From CAWCKS01 sp963763485 (lineage in GTDB: Bacteria > Pseudomonadota > Alphaproteobacteria > Rhizobiales > Xanthobacteraceae), in assembly GCA_963763485.1 (NCBI GenBank), contig CAVXOW010000009.1:1-64000 (forward strand): a stretch of DNA of 64,000 nucleotides, written 5' to 3'. The notes under the pieces are model-generated. The model did no database searches. It was not told the origin of the DNA and was given only the letters and a program-made list of their open reading frames with translations. Positions within the stretch are counted from its first letter, which is position 1. The number at the start of each line of letters is the position of its first letter. Below are positions 28,886 to 39,065 of the stretch, piece by piece. A program made the translations under genes and the position numbers.

Positions 28886-29898
28886 CCGTGGTTGAAGCGA
28901 CGAGGCCGCAAGCGGCCGGCGCAGGCCCGATCATCGCGGTGCGCGACGTCAAGGTGCATTTCAAGATCGGTAGCCGCGGCGAAACGGTGAAGGCCGTCGA
29001 TGGCGTCTCGTTCGATGTCAAGACCGGCGAGACGATCGGCATCATCGGTGAATCCGGCTCGGGCAAGTCGACCCTTGCACGCGTGCTGGTCGCGCTGTTG
29101 AAGCCGACCGCGGGAAGCATCGCCCAGAACGGGGTCGATCCCTCCACGCTGACCGCCGAGCAGCAGCGCAGGCTGCACCGCGATTTCCAGATCATTTTTC
29201 AGGATCCTCATGCGGCATTGAATCCGCGTGCGAAAATCATCGACAGCGTCCGCGAGCCGCTGGAGATCGCCGGCGTCGGTGGCAGCAAGGCGGAGCGCAA
29301 CGAGACCGCACTCAATATTCTGCGCCGGGTCGGAATTAACTCCGAGCTTGCCAACCGCTATCCGCATGAACTGTCAGGCGGGCAGAAGCAGCGCATCAAC
29401 ATCGCGCGCGCTTTGATTCTGAAACCGAAGCTCTTGGTCGCCGATGAAGCTACCGCCGCGCTCGATGTCTCGATCCAGGCCGATATCCTCAATCTCTATC
29501 TGGACCTGAAGGACGAGTTCAATCTCACCTTCGTCTGCATTACCCACGATCTTGCGGTCGCAATGCATGTCAGCGACGTGATCGCGGTGATGTATCTCGG
29601 CGTCATCGTCGAGTACGCGCCGAGCGAAGTGATCCACCGTCACAGCGCGCATCCTTATACGCGGGCGCTGTTGTCGGCCGAGCCGGCGGCGCTCCCGAAG
29701 CGGCTGCAGAGCGGCCAGCGTATCGTGCTGCAAGGTGAAATCCCGAGCCCGGTATCGCCGCCATCAGGTTGCCGCTTCCGCACCCGGTGCCCGATCGCGC
29801 AAGCGGTCTGCGCCGAAAAGGTCCCGGAATTCCGCCCGCTAGCCAATGGCCAACTGGTTGCGTGTCATTTTCCGCTCATCGAGAAGGGTGCGTCATGA
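28882..29898 (+). CDS. ABC transporter ATP-binding protein, DppF/OppF type
   Basis: A 338-residue partner ATPase. Walker A GESGSGKS, Q-loop FQDPHAALNPR, signature LSGGQ, and a Walker B region LLVADEATAALDVSIQ in which the usual Pro after Glu is Ala. The C-terminal FRTRCPIAQAVC motif again carries the cysteines of the oligopeptide-transporter C-terminal domain. It overlaps the upstream gene by 4 bases and the downstream permease by 4 bases (ATGA at 29895-29898). Confidence 0.92.
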   Translation: MTVVEATRPQAAGAGPIIAVRDVKVHFKIGSRGETVKAVDGVSFDVKTGETIGIIGESGSGKSTLARVLVALLKPTAGSIAQNGVDPSTLTAEQQRRLHRDFQIIFQDPHAALNPRAKIIDSVREPLEIAGVGGSKAERNETALNILRRVGINSELANRYPHELSGGQKQRINIARALILKPKLLVADEATAALDVSIQADILNLYLDLKDEFNLTFVCITHDLAVAMHVSDVIAVMYLGVIVEYAPSEVIHRHSAHPYTRALLSAEPAALPKRLQSGQRIVLQGEIPSPVSPPSGCRFRTRCPIAQAVCAEKVPEFRPLANGQLVACHFPLIEKGAS

Positions 29899-30851
29899 TC
29901 AGCAGAGAGCGCCAACGCATGATTGGGCGGCGCCTGTTGCAGGCCATTCCGGTCCTGTTGCTGGTGACATTCTTCTCGTTCTTGTTGCTGCACCTGTCGC
30001 CGGTCGATCCGGCGGTATTGCTCGCCGGCGAAAATCCGACGCCGCAGCAGATCGAGGAGATCCGCCGCTACTATCACTTCGATGATCCGATGATCGTGCA
30101 ATACGGCCGCTGGCTGTTGAACGTGCTGCACGGCGATCTTTCCAAATCCCTGATCTCGCGCGAGCCTGTTATCACCACCATCGCCGCGAAATTCCCGGCG
30201 ACACTTTTGATCGTGGTGTACGCCATGGTGATTGCGATCTGCGTCGGCGCGCCGCTCGGCATTGGCGCCGCCGCCAAGCCCGGCTCGTGGATCGATCAAG
30301 TCGCCACCGCAGTCGCGTCATTCGGCGTGGCAGTGCCGTATTTCTGGGTCGGCATGGTGCTGGTCCTGCTGTTCGGCCTGAAGCTTGGCTGGTTCCCGGC
30401 AACCGGGCTGGTGCCGTTCAGCGAAAGTCCATGGGAGTCGATCCGCTCGGCGACGCTGCCGGCGATCGCACTCTCGATGAGCGGCATCGCCGAGATCACG
30501 CGGCAGCTGCGCGCCTCGCTGCTCGAGGTGCTGGGCTCGCACTTCGTCCGCACCCTGCGCGCCAAGGGCCTGCCGTGGCGCTCGATCCTGTGGCGCCACG
30601 GCCTGAAGAACGTCGGCATCACGCTGGTCACCGTGATCGGCCTGGTCTTCAATCGCAAGATCGGCGCCACCGTCGTGATCGAGACGGTGTTCGCGATCCC
30701 CGGCATGGGTTATGCGGCGTCCTATGCGACCATCAATAAGGACTTCGTCGTGGTGCAGGGTATCATCCTGGTGTTCGCGCTGATCGTGGTCAGCGTAAAC
30801 CTGATCGTCGATCTGGCCTATGCCTTGCTCGATCCGCGGGTGGAGGCCTGA
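29895..30851 (+). CDS. ABC transporter permease, DppB type
   Basis: A 318-residue membrane permease with an N-terminal helix (LLQAIPVLLLVTFFSFLLL), the family block HLSPVDPAVLLAGENPT, and five further helices. The cytosolic EAA loop reads RTLRAKGLPWRSILWRHGLKN, which contacts the ATPases. This DppB-type subunit pairs with the DppC-type subunit encoded 2 bases downstream. The order binding protein, DppD, DppF, DppB, DppC differs from the E. coli dpp order but occurs in alphaproteobacteria. Confidence 0.9.
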   Translation: MISRERQRMIGRRLLQAIPVLLLVTFFSFLLLHLSPVDPAVLLAGENPTPQQIEEIRRYYHFDDPMIVQYGRWLLNVLHGDLSKSLISREPVITTIAAKFPATLLIVVYAMVIAICVGAPLGIGAAAKPGSWIDQVATAVASFGVAVPYFWVGMVLVLLFGLKLGWFPATGLVPFSESPWESIRSATLPAIALSMSGIAEITRQLRASLLEVLGSHFVRTLRAKGLPWRSILWRHGLKNVGITLVTVIGLVFNRKIGATVVIETVFAIPGMGYAASYATINKDFVVVQGIILVFALIVVSVNLIVDLAYALLDPRVEA

Positions 30852-30853
30852 TC

Positions 30854-31729
30854 ATGGCGACGCTTTCCCTCGATACCGTCAAGGTCAGGAAGGTCACACC
30901 GACCAAGCTGCGCTACTTCCTGCACAGCCCGAAAGCGGTCGCGAGCATCGGCTACTTGATCGTGCTTGCGCTGGTCGGCGCGCTCGCGCCGTGGATCACG
31001 CCTTACAGTCCGAACGACATCGAGTTGTCCAATATCATGGCCGCGCCAAGCGCCGCGCACTGGCTCGGTACCGACGACCTCGGCCGCGACGTGCTGAGCC
31101 GGCTGATGGCCGCGGCGGGCGCGTCGATGTTCGCGAGTTTCCTGGCTGTCAGCATCGGCATGTCGCTTGGCGTGCCGATCGGCGTCATTGCCGGTTACGT
31201 CGGCGGCCGCACTGATGCCGTGATCAGCCGCGTGCTCGACGCGCTGTTGTCGCTACCGGCGATCGTGTTTGCGGTCGGGGTCGCCGGCGTGCTCGGCGCC
31301 GGTCTCGTCAACGGCATGCTCGCAGTCGGCATCCTGATGCTGCCGGGGTTCGCTCGCCTCGTACGCGCCACCACGCTCGTCGTGAAGCAGGAGCTTTACG
31401 TCGACGCCATCCGCGCCTTTGGCGCCACCCCATTGCGCATCATCACCCGTCACGTGCTGCCGAACGCGATCCAGTCAGCGATCGTCAATGCCGGCCTGTT
31501 GCTCGCGGTCGCGCTGCTCGCCGAATCGAGCCTCAGTTATCTCGGCCTCGGCGTGCAACCGCCGAACTCGAGCTGGGGCGGCATGCTGGCGCGGGCCTAC
31601 AACTACATGGAGGTCGCGCCGGAGCAGATGTATGCGCCCGGCTTCGCGATCCTGGTCACCGCGCTCGCCTTCAACGGGCTTGGCGAGACTGTTCGTCTGG
31701 CGCTCGATCCGCGCGGGCCGAAACGATAA
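30854..31729 (+). CDS. ABC transporter permease, DppC type
   Basis: A 291-residue permease. It has the N-terminal DppC helix (ASIGYLIVLALVGALAPW), the hallmark HWLGTDDLGRDVLSRLM, and a coupling loop AIRAFGATPLRIITRHVLPN. The end, LGETVRLALDPRGPKR, is typical. Together with the preceding gene it forms the transmembrane channel of the peptide/nickel-type importer. The crotonase gene starts 28 bases later with its own ribosome site. Confidence 0.9.
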   Translation: MATLSLDTVKVRKVTPTKLRYFLHSPKAVASIGYLIVLALVGALAPWITPYSPNDIELSNIMAAPSAAHWLGTDDLGRDVLSRLMAAAGASMFASFLAVSIGMSLGVPIGVIAGYVGGRTDAVISRVLDALLSLPAIVFAVGVAGVLGAGLVNGMLAVGILMLPGFARLVRATTLVVKQELYVDAIRAFGATPLRIITRHVLPNAIQSAIVNAGLLLAVALLAESSLSYLGLGVQPPNSSWGGMLARAYNYMEVAPEQMYAPGFAILVTALAFNGLGETVRLALDPRGPKR

Positions 31730-31757
31730 TTGATGAACAGAACAGAAGGAGTGCGCC

Positions 31758-32531
31758 GTGCCAGGACCGGTCCTGAAGTACGAGGTCAAAAATCAAATCG
31801 CCTATATCACGCTGAACCGGCCCGAGAAGCGCAACGCGATCGATGATGAACTGGCGCACGAACTGCTGAAGGTCTGGCCGAAATTCGAAGCCGACGAGCG
31901 GGCGCGAGTCGGCATTCTACGCGGCGAGGGGAGGGACTTTTGCGTTGGGCGGGACATGACGCCCGAGGCGGTACAGAACGAGATTCCGTACCTGACGCAC
32001 CAGGCTTATCCGCGCAACGGGCGTGAGGTGTTCAAGCCTCTGATTTCCGCAGTGCAGGGCTACTGCCTTGGTGGAGGCTATGCCTTCGCGGTTCGCGGTT
32101 GCGATTTCACTATCATGGCCGACACCGCGAAGCTCGGTTATCCGGAGGCCCGGGCCGGCATCGCGATTCCGCCGATCGATTATGTTCCGGTCATGCCGTT
32201 CAAGATCAGCCTTGAGTTCATGATGCTGGCCTACAAGGGCGGCCGCTTTATGGACGCGCAGCGCGCCTACCAGCTCGGCATCGTCAACGAGGTCGTACCC
32301 GATGCCGAATTGCTCGAGGCCGCCGAGCGCTGGGCCGAGATGCTCAAAACCATTCCGCAGCTTTACATCAAGTCGGTCAAGTATGGGCACTACCAAGCGA
32401 TGCAGATGGAATACCTGCAGCGTGAGATGGATTTTGCCCACTTCATCTGGCCACAGCAGATCAGCGAAGAGCGTAAAGAGGCCGCGGCTTCACAGCGCGA
32501 GAAGCGGACGCCGAAATACAAAGGTCAGTGA
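31758..32531 (+). CDS. Enoyl-CoA hydratase/isomerase (crotonase) family protein
   Basis: A 257-residue crotonase-fold enzyme. Seen: IAYITLNRPEKRNAIDDEL near the N-terminus, the oxyanion-hole block KPLISAVQGYCLGGGYAFA, and YPEARAGIAIPPID where hydratases carry their first catalytic glutamate. The second glutamate position is not obvious, so it may be an isomerase, decarboxylase or hydrolase rather than a true hydratase. GTG at 31758 follows AGAAGGAG, a good ribosome site. It is the last gene of the ABC operon, which suggests that the imported compound is handled as a CoA thioester. It converges on the RND pump gene, 15 bases between stops. Confidence 0.8.
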   Translation: MPGPVLKYEVKNQIAYITLNRPEKRNAIDDELAHELLKVWPKFEADERARVGILRGEGRDFCVGRDMTPEAVQNEIPYLTHQAYPRNGREVFKPLISAVQGYCLGGGYAFAVRGCDFTIMADTAKLGYPEARAGIAIPPIDYVPVMPFKISLEFMMLAYKGGRFMDAQRAYQLGIVNEVVPDAELLEAAERWAEMLKTIPQLYIKSVKYGHYQAMQMEYLQREMDFAHFIWPQQISEERKEAAASQREKRTPKYKGQ

Positions 32532-32546
32532 GACAGCGTGTAACTG

Positions 32547-35500
32547 CTACTCCGCCGCGATCCGCGCTGCTTCCGCAACCTCGTCGGCCGGCGGTCCGCG
32601 CCGCCTTGCGCTCGCGTCCTCCTGCCGGGTCACCAGCCGGAAGAACAGCGGGACGAAGATGATGGCGAGTGCGGTGGCGCCGACCATGCCGCCGATCACG
32701 CCGGTGCCGATCGAGTGCCGGCTTGCGGCTCCGGCGCCGGTCGACACCGCAAGCGGCATCACACCGAGGATGAAGCACAGCGAGGTCATGAGGATCGGGC
32801 GGAACCGCAGGCGCGCCGCTTCCATGGCGGCGTCGAAGATCGACAGCCCTTCGCGGTGGCGCAGTGCCGCGAACTCCACGATCAGGATCGCGTTCTTGGC
32901 GGCAAGGCCGATCAGCGTGATCAGTCCGATCTGGAAGTAGAGGTCGTTCTCGAGTCCGCGCAGGGAGATCGCAACGATGGCCCCGAACAGCGCGAACGGC
33001 ACCGCGGTCAGCACCGCGAGCGGCAGCGACCAGCGTTCATATTGTGCAGCCAGGATCAGGAACACCATGACCAGGCCGAAGATGAAGCCGAGATAACCGC
33101 TGCCCGCGGTCGAGATTTCCTGATAGGCCGAGCCGGTCCAGCCGATGGTGTATTCGCTCGGCAGCGTTGCCTTCACGACCTGCTGCATCGCAGCCAGCGC
33201 CTGGCCTGATGAGAAGCCCGGAGCCGGGCTTCCGAGGATTTTTGCGGCCGGGAAAATGTTGAAACGGTCGACGGTGTCGGGCCCGATCACGCGCGTTACC
33301 TTCAACAGCGCGTCGAGCGGCACCATCGCGCCGGAATCGGAGCGCACGTAGATATAGCGCAGGTCGTCAGGCGAGCGCCGGAAATCGGATTCCGACGACA
33401 GGCTGACGCGGTAGGTGCGGCCGAACAGCGTGAAGTCGTTGACGTAGAGGCTGCCGAGGCCGCTCTGCATCGAATCGAAGATGGCGTTGAGCGGGACACC
33501 GAGCGTCTTCGCCTTGTCGCGGTCCACGGTCGTCTGATACTGCGGCACCGCGGTCGAGAACTGCGTGCTGACACCGCGCATCTCGGGGCGCTGCGACGCC
33601 GCTGCGACCACCTTGTTGGCCGCCTGGGCGAGGCTGTCGAGCGAGCCGCCGGTGCGGTCCTGCAGGTAGAACTCGAAGCCGCCGGTCGTTGAGATGCCTT
33701 GAATGGGCGGTGGATTGAAGCCGATCACGAAGCCGTCGCGAAACTTGCCGTTGAGCGCGCCGAACGCCGGCGCGGTCTTGCGCGCATCCATGGACGGATC
33801 GGTTCGCTCCGACCAGTCCTTCAGCGACACGAAAGCGACACCCGCGCTGGTCTTCTGCGCCGACGACAGGATGTCGAAGCCGGCGAAGGCAACGATGTCC
33901 TTCACGGCCGGGTTCTTTTGCACGTTCTCCGCGACAGTCGAGACCACGGCCTTGGTGCGGTCGAGCGAGGCGGCCGGCGGCAGCAGCATGACGAGGAAGT
34001 TGTAGCCCTGGTCTTCCTCGGGCAGCAGGCTGCCTGGTACGCGCACGAACAGGGTAACGGTCACCGCCAGCATCGCCAGCACGATGCCGATCGACAGGAT
34101 CGCCCGACGCAGGAAGAAACCGACGACACTGGAGAACACGTCGGTCAGCGCGGCGAGGCCACGGTTGAACACGCGGAACGGGGCGATCGGCTCGCGATGC
34201 GGCTTGTCGAGGAAGATCGCCGCCAGCGCCGGCGTCAGCGTCAGGGCGACGAGGCCGGAGATGACGACCGACACCGAGATCGTGACCGCGAACTGCCGGT
34301 AAAGCTCGCCTGCGAGGCCGCCGAGGAACGACACCGGGATGAACACCGCGCACAAAGTCAGCACGATCGCGACGATCGGCCCCGAGACCTGGCTCATCGC
34401 CTTGATCGCGGCTTCACGGGCGCGCAAGTGCTCCGTGCGCATGATGCGTTCGATGTTCTCGAGCACCACGATCGCGTCGTCGACCACGATGCCGATCGCC
34501 AACACGAGGCCGAACAGCGTCAAGAGGTTGATCGAGAAGCCCAGCGCATACATGCCGGCGAACGTGCCGATGATCGACACCGGCATCGCAATGACCGGAA
34601 TGATGGTGGCACGCACGTTCTGCAGGAAGAGGAAGATCACCAGCACCACGAGCGTGATGGCTTCGGCAAAGGTCTTCAGCACCTCGTCGATCGAAACTTC
34701 GACGAAGCGCGTCGTGGTGAACGGTACGTCGTATTTCAAATCTTCCGGAAATCGCTGTGACAACCGGTCCATGGTGTCCTTGACCGCCTTGGTCACCTGG
34801 ATGGCGTTGGCGCCGGGCTGCAGGTAGATGCCGATCGGCACGGTGCGGATTGCCGTTGAAGGTCGCAGAGAATGCATAGTTCTGGGCACCGAGCTCGACG
34901 CGCGCGACGTCCTTGACCCGCAGCGCACCGCCGAATTCGTCGGAGCGCAGGATGATGTTCTCGAACTCCTTGGGGTCGACGAGGCGGCCCTGGGTCGTCA
35001 CGGTGTAGGTGAAGGCGGGCGGACTGCGCTGTGGCTCCTCGCCGAAGCGGCCGGCCGCGAATTGCTGGTTCTGTTCGCGGATCGCGGTGGCGACGTCGCT
35101 CGGCGTCAGATTGTACTGCGCGAGCTTGTCGGGGCGCAGCCAGATCCGCATCGAATAGTCGGCGGCGCCGAACAGCGAGGCGTCGCCGACGCCCGGCGTG
35201 CGGCGCAGCTCGTCGATGATGTTGATCAGCGCGTAGTTCGAGATGAAGATCGTGTTGTAGGTCCGGTTTGGCGACGCCATCGCCACGACTTCAAGGATCG
35301 AGCTCGAGCGCTTCTGCACCACGACGCCCTGGCGCTGCACCTCCGCCGGCAGCAGCGGGATCGCGCGCTGCACGCGGTTGTTGACGTTGATGGTCGCCTG
35401 GTCGGGGTTGGTGCCGATCTGGAACGTCACAGTGAGGTTGAGCGTGCCCGACCCGGTCGAGGTCGAGCGCATGTAGAGCATCTTCTCGACGCCGTTGATC

Positions 35501-35706
35501 TGCTGCTCCAGCGGTGCCGCCACCGTCTCGGCGATGGTTTGCGCCGACGCTCCTGGATAAGTCGCGGAGACCGAGACCTCCGGCGGGATGATCTCGGGAT
35601 ATTGCGAGATCGGCAGGATGCGCATCGACAGCAGGCCGCCGAGCACGATGATGATCGAGATCACCGATGCGAACACAGGCCGATCGATGAAGAACTTGGA
35701 GATCAT
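32547..35706 (-). CDS. RND multidrug efflux transporter (HAE1, MexF/AcrB type), one frameshift as sequenced
   Basis: An inner-membrane proton-driven pump of about 1052 residues, the usual length. The N-terminal part reads MISKFFIDRPVFASVIS, then SQYPEIIPPEVSVSATYPGA, and ends at SATFNGNP. One extra base at 34845 then changes the frame, and VPIGIYLQPGANAIQ continues the family sequence. Later landmarks are IGIVVDDAIVVLENIER (the transmembrane aspartate pair of the proton relay), FIPVSFLGGLAGELYRQF, and a C-terminal VFVPLFFRLVT. Twelve membrane helices and two large periplasmic loops are expected. It is encoded directly after its adaptor (6-base gap). No TolC-type outer membrane gene or regulator is adjacent. 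Confidence 0.88.
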
Positions 35707-35712
35707 CGTCCG

Positions 35713-36921
35713 TCAGCCCTGCTTCTGGCCACCGCCGGCGGGTTGCTGGCCGACCGCGTTGTCGTTCTTGTCCTGGTTCTCAAGCGGCGTCGGCTTCACC
35801 GGCGCGCCGGGCCGCACGCGCATCACACCGTCGGCGATGATGCGATCGCCATCATTGAGGCCCTCGCGCACGATCCAGCCGTCCTTTTGCTCGCGGATCA
35901 GTGTCACCGCCTTGATCTCGGCCACGTTCTTGTCGTTGACGACATAGACGAACGTGCCCTGCGGCCCCTGCGACACCGCCTTTGACGGAACGACAAACGC
36001 GTTCGGCAGCACGATGCCGCCGATCACGACGCGCACGAACTGGCCGGGCAGGATCGCGCCGTCCGGATTGGGGAAGATCGCGCGGATCTGCAGGGCGCCG
36101 GTGCGCTGGTCGATGGTCTCGGAGGAGACGTTGACCTTGCCGTTGACAGGATAAGTCGTGCCGTCGCCATATTGCAGCTTGACCCATACGTCGTCGTCGG
36201 ACAGCGGCTTGGCGCGGCCGGCCTGGAAGCTCTGGAACGCGCGATACTCGGTGTCGGTGATCGAGAAATTCACGTAGGCCGGGTCAAGCTGCCAAATGGT
36301 TGTCAGCAGGGTCTGCTGGGCCTGCACCAGCGTGCCTTCCGCCGGTGAGGTCAGCATGGTCGGTCCCGACACCGGCGCGCGGATCAGGGTGTATTCCATA
36401 TTGAGATTGGCGGTCGCGAGATCGGCTTCGGCGGCCTGTACCGCGGCCTTCGACTGGTCGCGCGCCGCCTGTGCGTCTTCCATCTGCTTCTGGGTCGCAA
36501 CGGCGCGCCCCATCAGCTCCTGGATACGCTTGTAATTCTCTTCGTTCTGCGTGGCGGTCGCGCGGGCCTGGGTAAGTTGCGCGGCCACGCGATCGAGCGC
36601 GGCCTGATAGGGCCGCGGGTCGATGCGAAACAGTACGTCGCCTTGCTTGACGCGATCGCCTTCGTTGAACTCGCGCTTGAGGACGATGCCTGACACCTGC
36701 GGACGCACTTCGACGGTGCGATAGCCGGCGACGCGGCCGGCATAGGCGAGCGTAATCGGCACGTCGCCGCGGTGCAGGGTGACCACACCGACGTCTGGCG
36801 GGGGCGGAGCCGGCGGTGCCGCCGGCGCGACGGCGGCGGAGCGGCCGAACAACCAGTAGCCGGTGCCCGCGACCGCAACAATTGCGATGGCGCCCACGAC
36901 GGCGCGCGAAAACGTCTTCAT
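35713..36921 (-). CDS. RND efflux periplasmic adaptor (MexE/AcrA type)
   Basis: A 402-residue membrane fusion protein. A single N-terminal hydrophobic segment (VVGAIAIVAVAGTGYWLFG) anchors it in the inner membrane with no lipobox cysteine. A proline-rich linker follows, then the lipoyl/barrel-sandwich halves (GYRTVEVRPQVSGIV and TLIRAPVSGPTML) either side of a long coiled coil (about residues 100-165), then a beta-barrel region with ILPGQFVRVVIGG. It joins the RND pump to an outer-membrane channel. The C-terminus is glutamine/glycine rich. ATG at 36921 starts the conserved sequence; an in-frame ATG at 36987 is further upstream. Confidence 0.88.
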   Translation of the reverse strand: MKTFSRAVVGAIAIVAVAGTGYWLFGRSAAVAPAAPPAPPPPDVGVVTLHRGDVPITLAYAGRVAGYRTVEVRPQVSGIVLKREFNEGDRVKQGDVLFRIDPRPYQAALDRVAAQLTQARATATQNEENYKRIQELMGRAVATQKQMEDAQAARDQSKAAVQAAEADLATANLNMEYTLIRAPVSGPTMLTSPAEGTLVQAQQTLLTTIWQLDPAYVNFSITDTEYRAFQSFQAGRAKPLSDDDVWVKLQYGDGTTYPVNGKVNVSSETIDQRTGALQIRAIFPNPDGAILPGQFVRVVIGGIVLPNAFVVPSKAVSQGPQGTFVYVVNDKNVAEIKAVTLIREQKDGWIVREGLNDGDRIIADGVMRVRPGAPVKPTPLENQDKNDNAVGQQPAGGGQKQG

Positions 36922-37162
36922 TTCGGAACCTGCTTCTGGCCGAGTTGTCCCTGAAGCGCCGGTGATCTGCCCATTCAATCGACCCACTCAGCGGCGAGAC
37001 GATTTACCATGCATCGCAGCAAACGGGAAAGCGAAGTTTGCCAAATTTCGTCTTGAAATCATTCTGATAGCGCGTCGGCCGGCGTTTGATTGCCCGATTC
37101 CACGCCCCCGCGACATGGTATGTCGCGCCGCCTTGCGTCAAGTCCTGTCAATGGAAGTCCTG

Positions 37163-37954
37163 TCAGGGGCGAAAGGGAAAGATCAACTGCCCAAACAGTC
37201 CTGCCGGCACCGGCGTTTCTGTCCCGAATCGTGCGGGCGTTGCCCCCTTCGGCATGTAGTAGGTGCCGAACAGGATGTCCCACACCGGCAATAACCCGGC
37301 GAAATTGCTGTTTCCGCCCTCGGCTTCGCTGGTGTGATGCCAGCGGTGGAAGCGCGGCGACGCGACGACTGCGCGCAGCGGTCCCCAGTCCCAGTCGACA
37401 TTGGCGTGCAGCGCGATCGCCAGCAGCGTCAGCAGCGGCGTGATGCCAACGAGCGCAATCGGCGCGAGGCCGGTGAGCAGCAACGGCGCGGCGGAGGCGA
37501 CGCGCATCACAATGTCGTTAACCGGATGCAATCGGACTGACGACAGCCAGTCGAGTTGCTCGGACGAGTGATGCACGGCGTGGAAGCGCCACAGTCGGCC
37601 TTGGTGGAAGGTGCGATGCATCCAGTAGCCGATGAAGTCGCCGATCACCAGCAGTGCGACCGCCTGCGCCCACAGCGGCAGCCGCGCCAGCGGCCCAAAG
37701 CCGTGGATGATGAGGTCGCGATCGATGCGGCCCCAGATCAACCAGGCGAGGGGCGCGACCGCAATGGCGACCGCGATCGCGGTCGCGGTGCGTGTCACCA
37801 GCGGCGTGAACAGCCAGTAGGCGAGGTCGGTGAGGTAACCAGGGCGAAACAGGCGCAGCCGCTTCTCCGGCGCGCGCGTCAACTCGATCAGCCGGAAGAC
37901 GATCGTCAGCACGACGAAGCCGACGAGGATACCGATAAGAGTCGGCTGGCGCAT
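37163..37954 (-). CDS. Sterol desaturase/fatty acid hydroxylase superfamily protein
   Basis: A 263-residue integral membrane di-iron enzyme. The three histidine clusters are all present: HRTFH, HAVHHSS and HRWHHTSE, between hydrophobic helices. Members hydroxylate or desaturate sterols, fatty acids, carotenoids or hopanoid/ornithine lipids using O2. ATG at 37954 has AAGGGG upstream. It reads in the same direction as the efflux genes (241-base gap) and as the alpha/beta hydrolase upstream (60-base gap). Substrate unknown. Confidence 0.85.
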   Translation of the reverse strand: MRQPTLIGILVGFVVLTIVFRLIELTRAPEKRLRLFRPGYLTDLAYWLFTPLVTRTATAIAVAIAVAPLAWLIWGRIDRDLIIHGFGPLARLPLWAQAVALLVIGDFIGYWMHRTFHQGRLWRFHAVHHSSEQLDWLSSVRLHPVNDIVMRVASAAPLLLTGLAPIALVGITPLLTLLAIALHANVDWDWGPLRAVVASPRFHRWHHTSEAEGGNSNFAGLLPVWDILFGTYYMPKGATPARFGTETPVPAGLFGQLIFPFRP

Positions 37955-38014
37955 GCCACGGCCCCTTGTTCGACGGACGCAGGATAGCAAATCCGCCGAA
38001 GTCGAGGAAGCGCG

Positions 38015-38953
38015 TCAGCGCGTCAGGATCCGGATCAGCTCGCGATTGAACTCGTCGGCGGCCTCAAAGGCCACCCAGTGGCCGGCGCGCTCGGCGACAT
38101 GGAATTGCGAGGTCGGATCGATGGCGCGAAATTTTTCCCTGATCTCGTCGATCTTCCAGCCTGAGGGGCCGTCGTAGCGCCCCCAGATGCCGCTGACGCG
38201 AACCCGGGCCTGTTCGAGCGCTGGGATTGTCGTCAGCCCGCGCGGTGGCTTGCGCGACAGCGTGCGCCGCGTGTTGAGGATGTGAATGTTGACGGCGAGG
38301 TCATCGACCTTGTTCGGATCATGCAGCATCAGGAGTTCGACGTTGCGGCGCTGAATGGCGAGCAACTCATCACCGGTCGCGAACCGCCACGTCAGCAGTG
38401 GCGTCATGGCGGGATCGCGGCCGACGAGACCGGCCGAGCCGACCAGCACGATCTGCCGGATCTTGTGCGGAATGCGCGCGGCGACATTCGCCGCCGTCAT
38501 GCCGCCGAACGAGAAGCCGGCAATGTTGATCTGCTCATGCGGAAACAGCTGTTCGAGGGTGCGGCCAAGGATGCGCGCGAACGCCGGCATCGGGATGACA
38601 GGCGGTTGCCATTCCGGCTTGACGGGCACGCGGATGTCGGTGGTCTCGCCGTCGAGCAGCTTCAGGTCCTCGGCGTTGAATGGGCTGGAGTCACCCATCC
38701 CTGGCAGGTCGATCGCCCACACCGAAAAATGCCGCGCCAGCGCCTCGACGTTGCGGATCCAGTGCGTCCACGAACCGGAGCCGCCGTGAAACAGCACCAG
38801 CGGCGGTCCCGAACCCCACGTCCGCCAGACGATGCGGCCTTCGCTCAAGCGAGTCTCGACGCGCCTTGCCAATGCTTCGACCCGAACGATCTCCGGATGC
38901 GGCGCAACGTCCGGCAGCGCCGATGGCTTGTCGTCGACTTCAGTATCGGTCAT
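38015..38953 (-). CDS. Alpha/beta hydrolase
   Basis: A 312-residue alpha/beta hydrolase. The oxyanion block is LVLFHGGSGSWTHW, the nucleophile elbow AGFSFGGMTA puts serine at about residue 148, the acid is probably the aspartate in GRYDGPSGW, and the histidine is in ERAGHWVAFE near the C-terminus. There is no signal peptide. The family includes haloalkane dehalogenase-like and meta-cleavage (C-C) hydrolases, lactonases and esterases; nothing narrows the substrate. Confidence 0.85.
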   Translation of the reverse strand: MTDTEVDDKPSALPDVAPHPEIVRVEALARRVETRLSEGRIVWRTWGSGPPLVLFHGGSGSWTHWIRNVEALARHFSVWAIDLPGMGDSSPFNAEDLKLLDGETTDIRVPVKPEWQPPVIPMPAFARILGRTLEQLFPHEQINIAGFSFGGMTAANVAARIPHKIRQIVLVGSAGLVGRDPAMTPLLTWRFATGDELLAIQRRNVELLMLHDPNKVDDLAVNIHILNTRRTLSRKPPRGLTTIPALEQARVRVSGIWGRYDGPSGWKIDEIREKFRAIDPTSQFHVAERAGHWVAFEAADEFNRELIRILTR

Positions 38954-39065
38954 TGGATCGATTGATTGATGGGTCGGACGGCGGGATTCACGAAAGGCAG
39001 TCTAGCAGCCGATCGCGCGACGACACATGCCGCAGCGGCATAGGGCTCTTGCGCGCCGGCACCAC

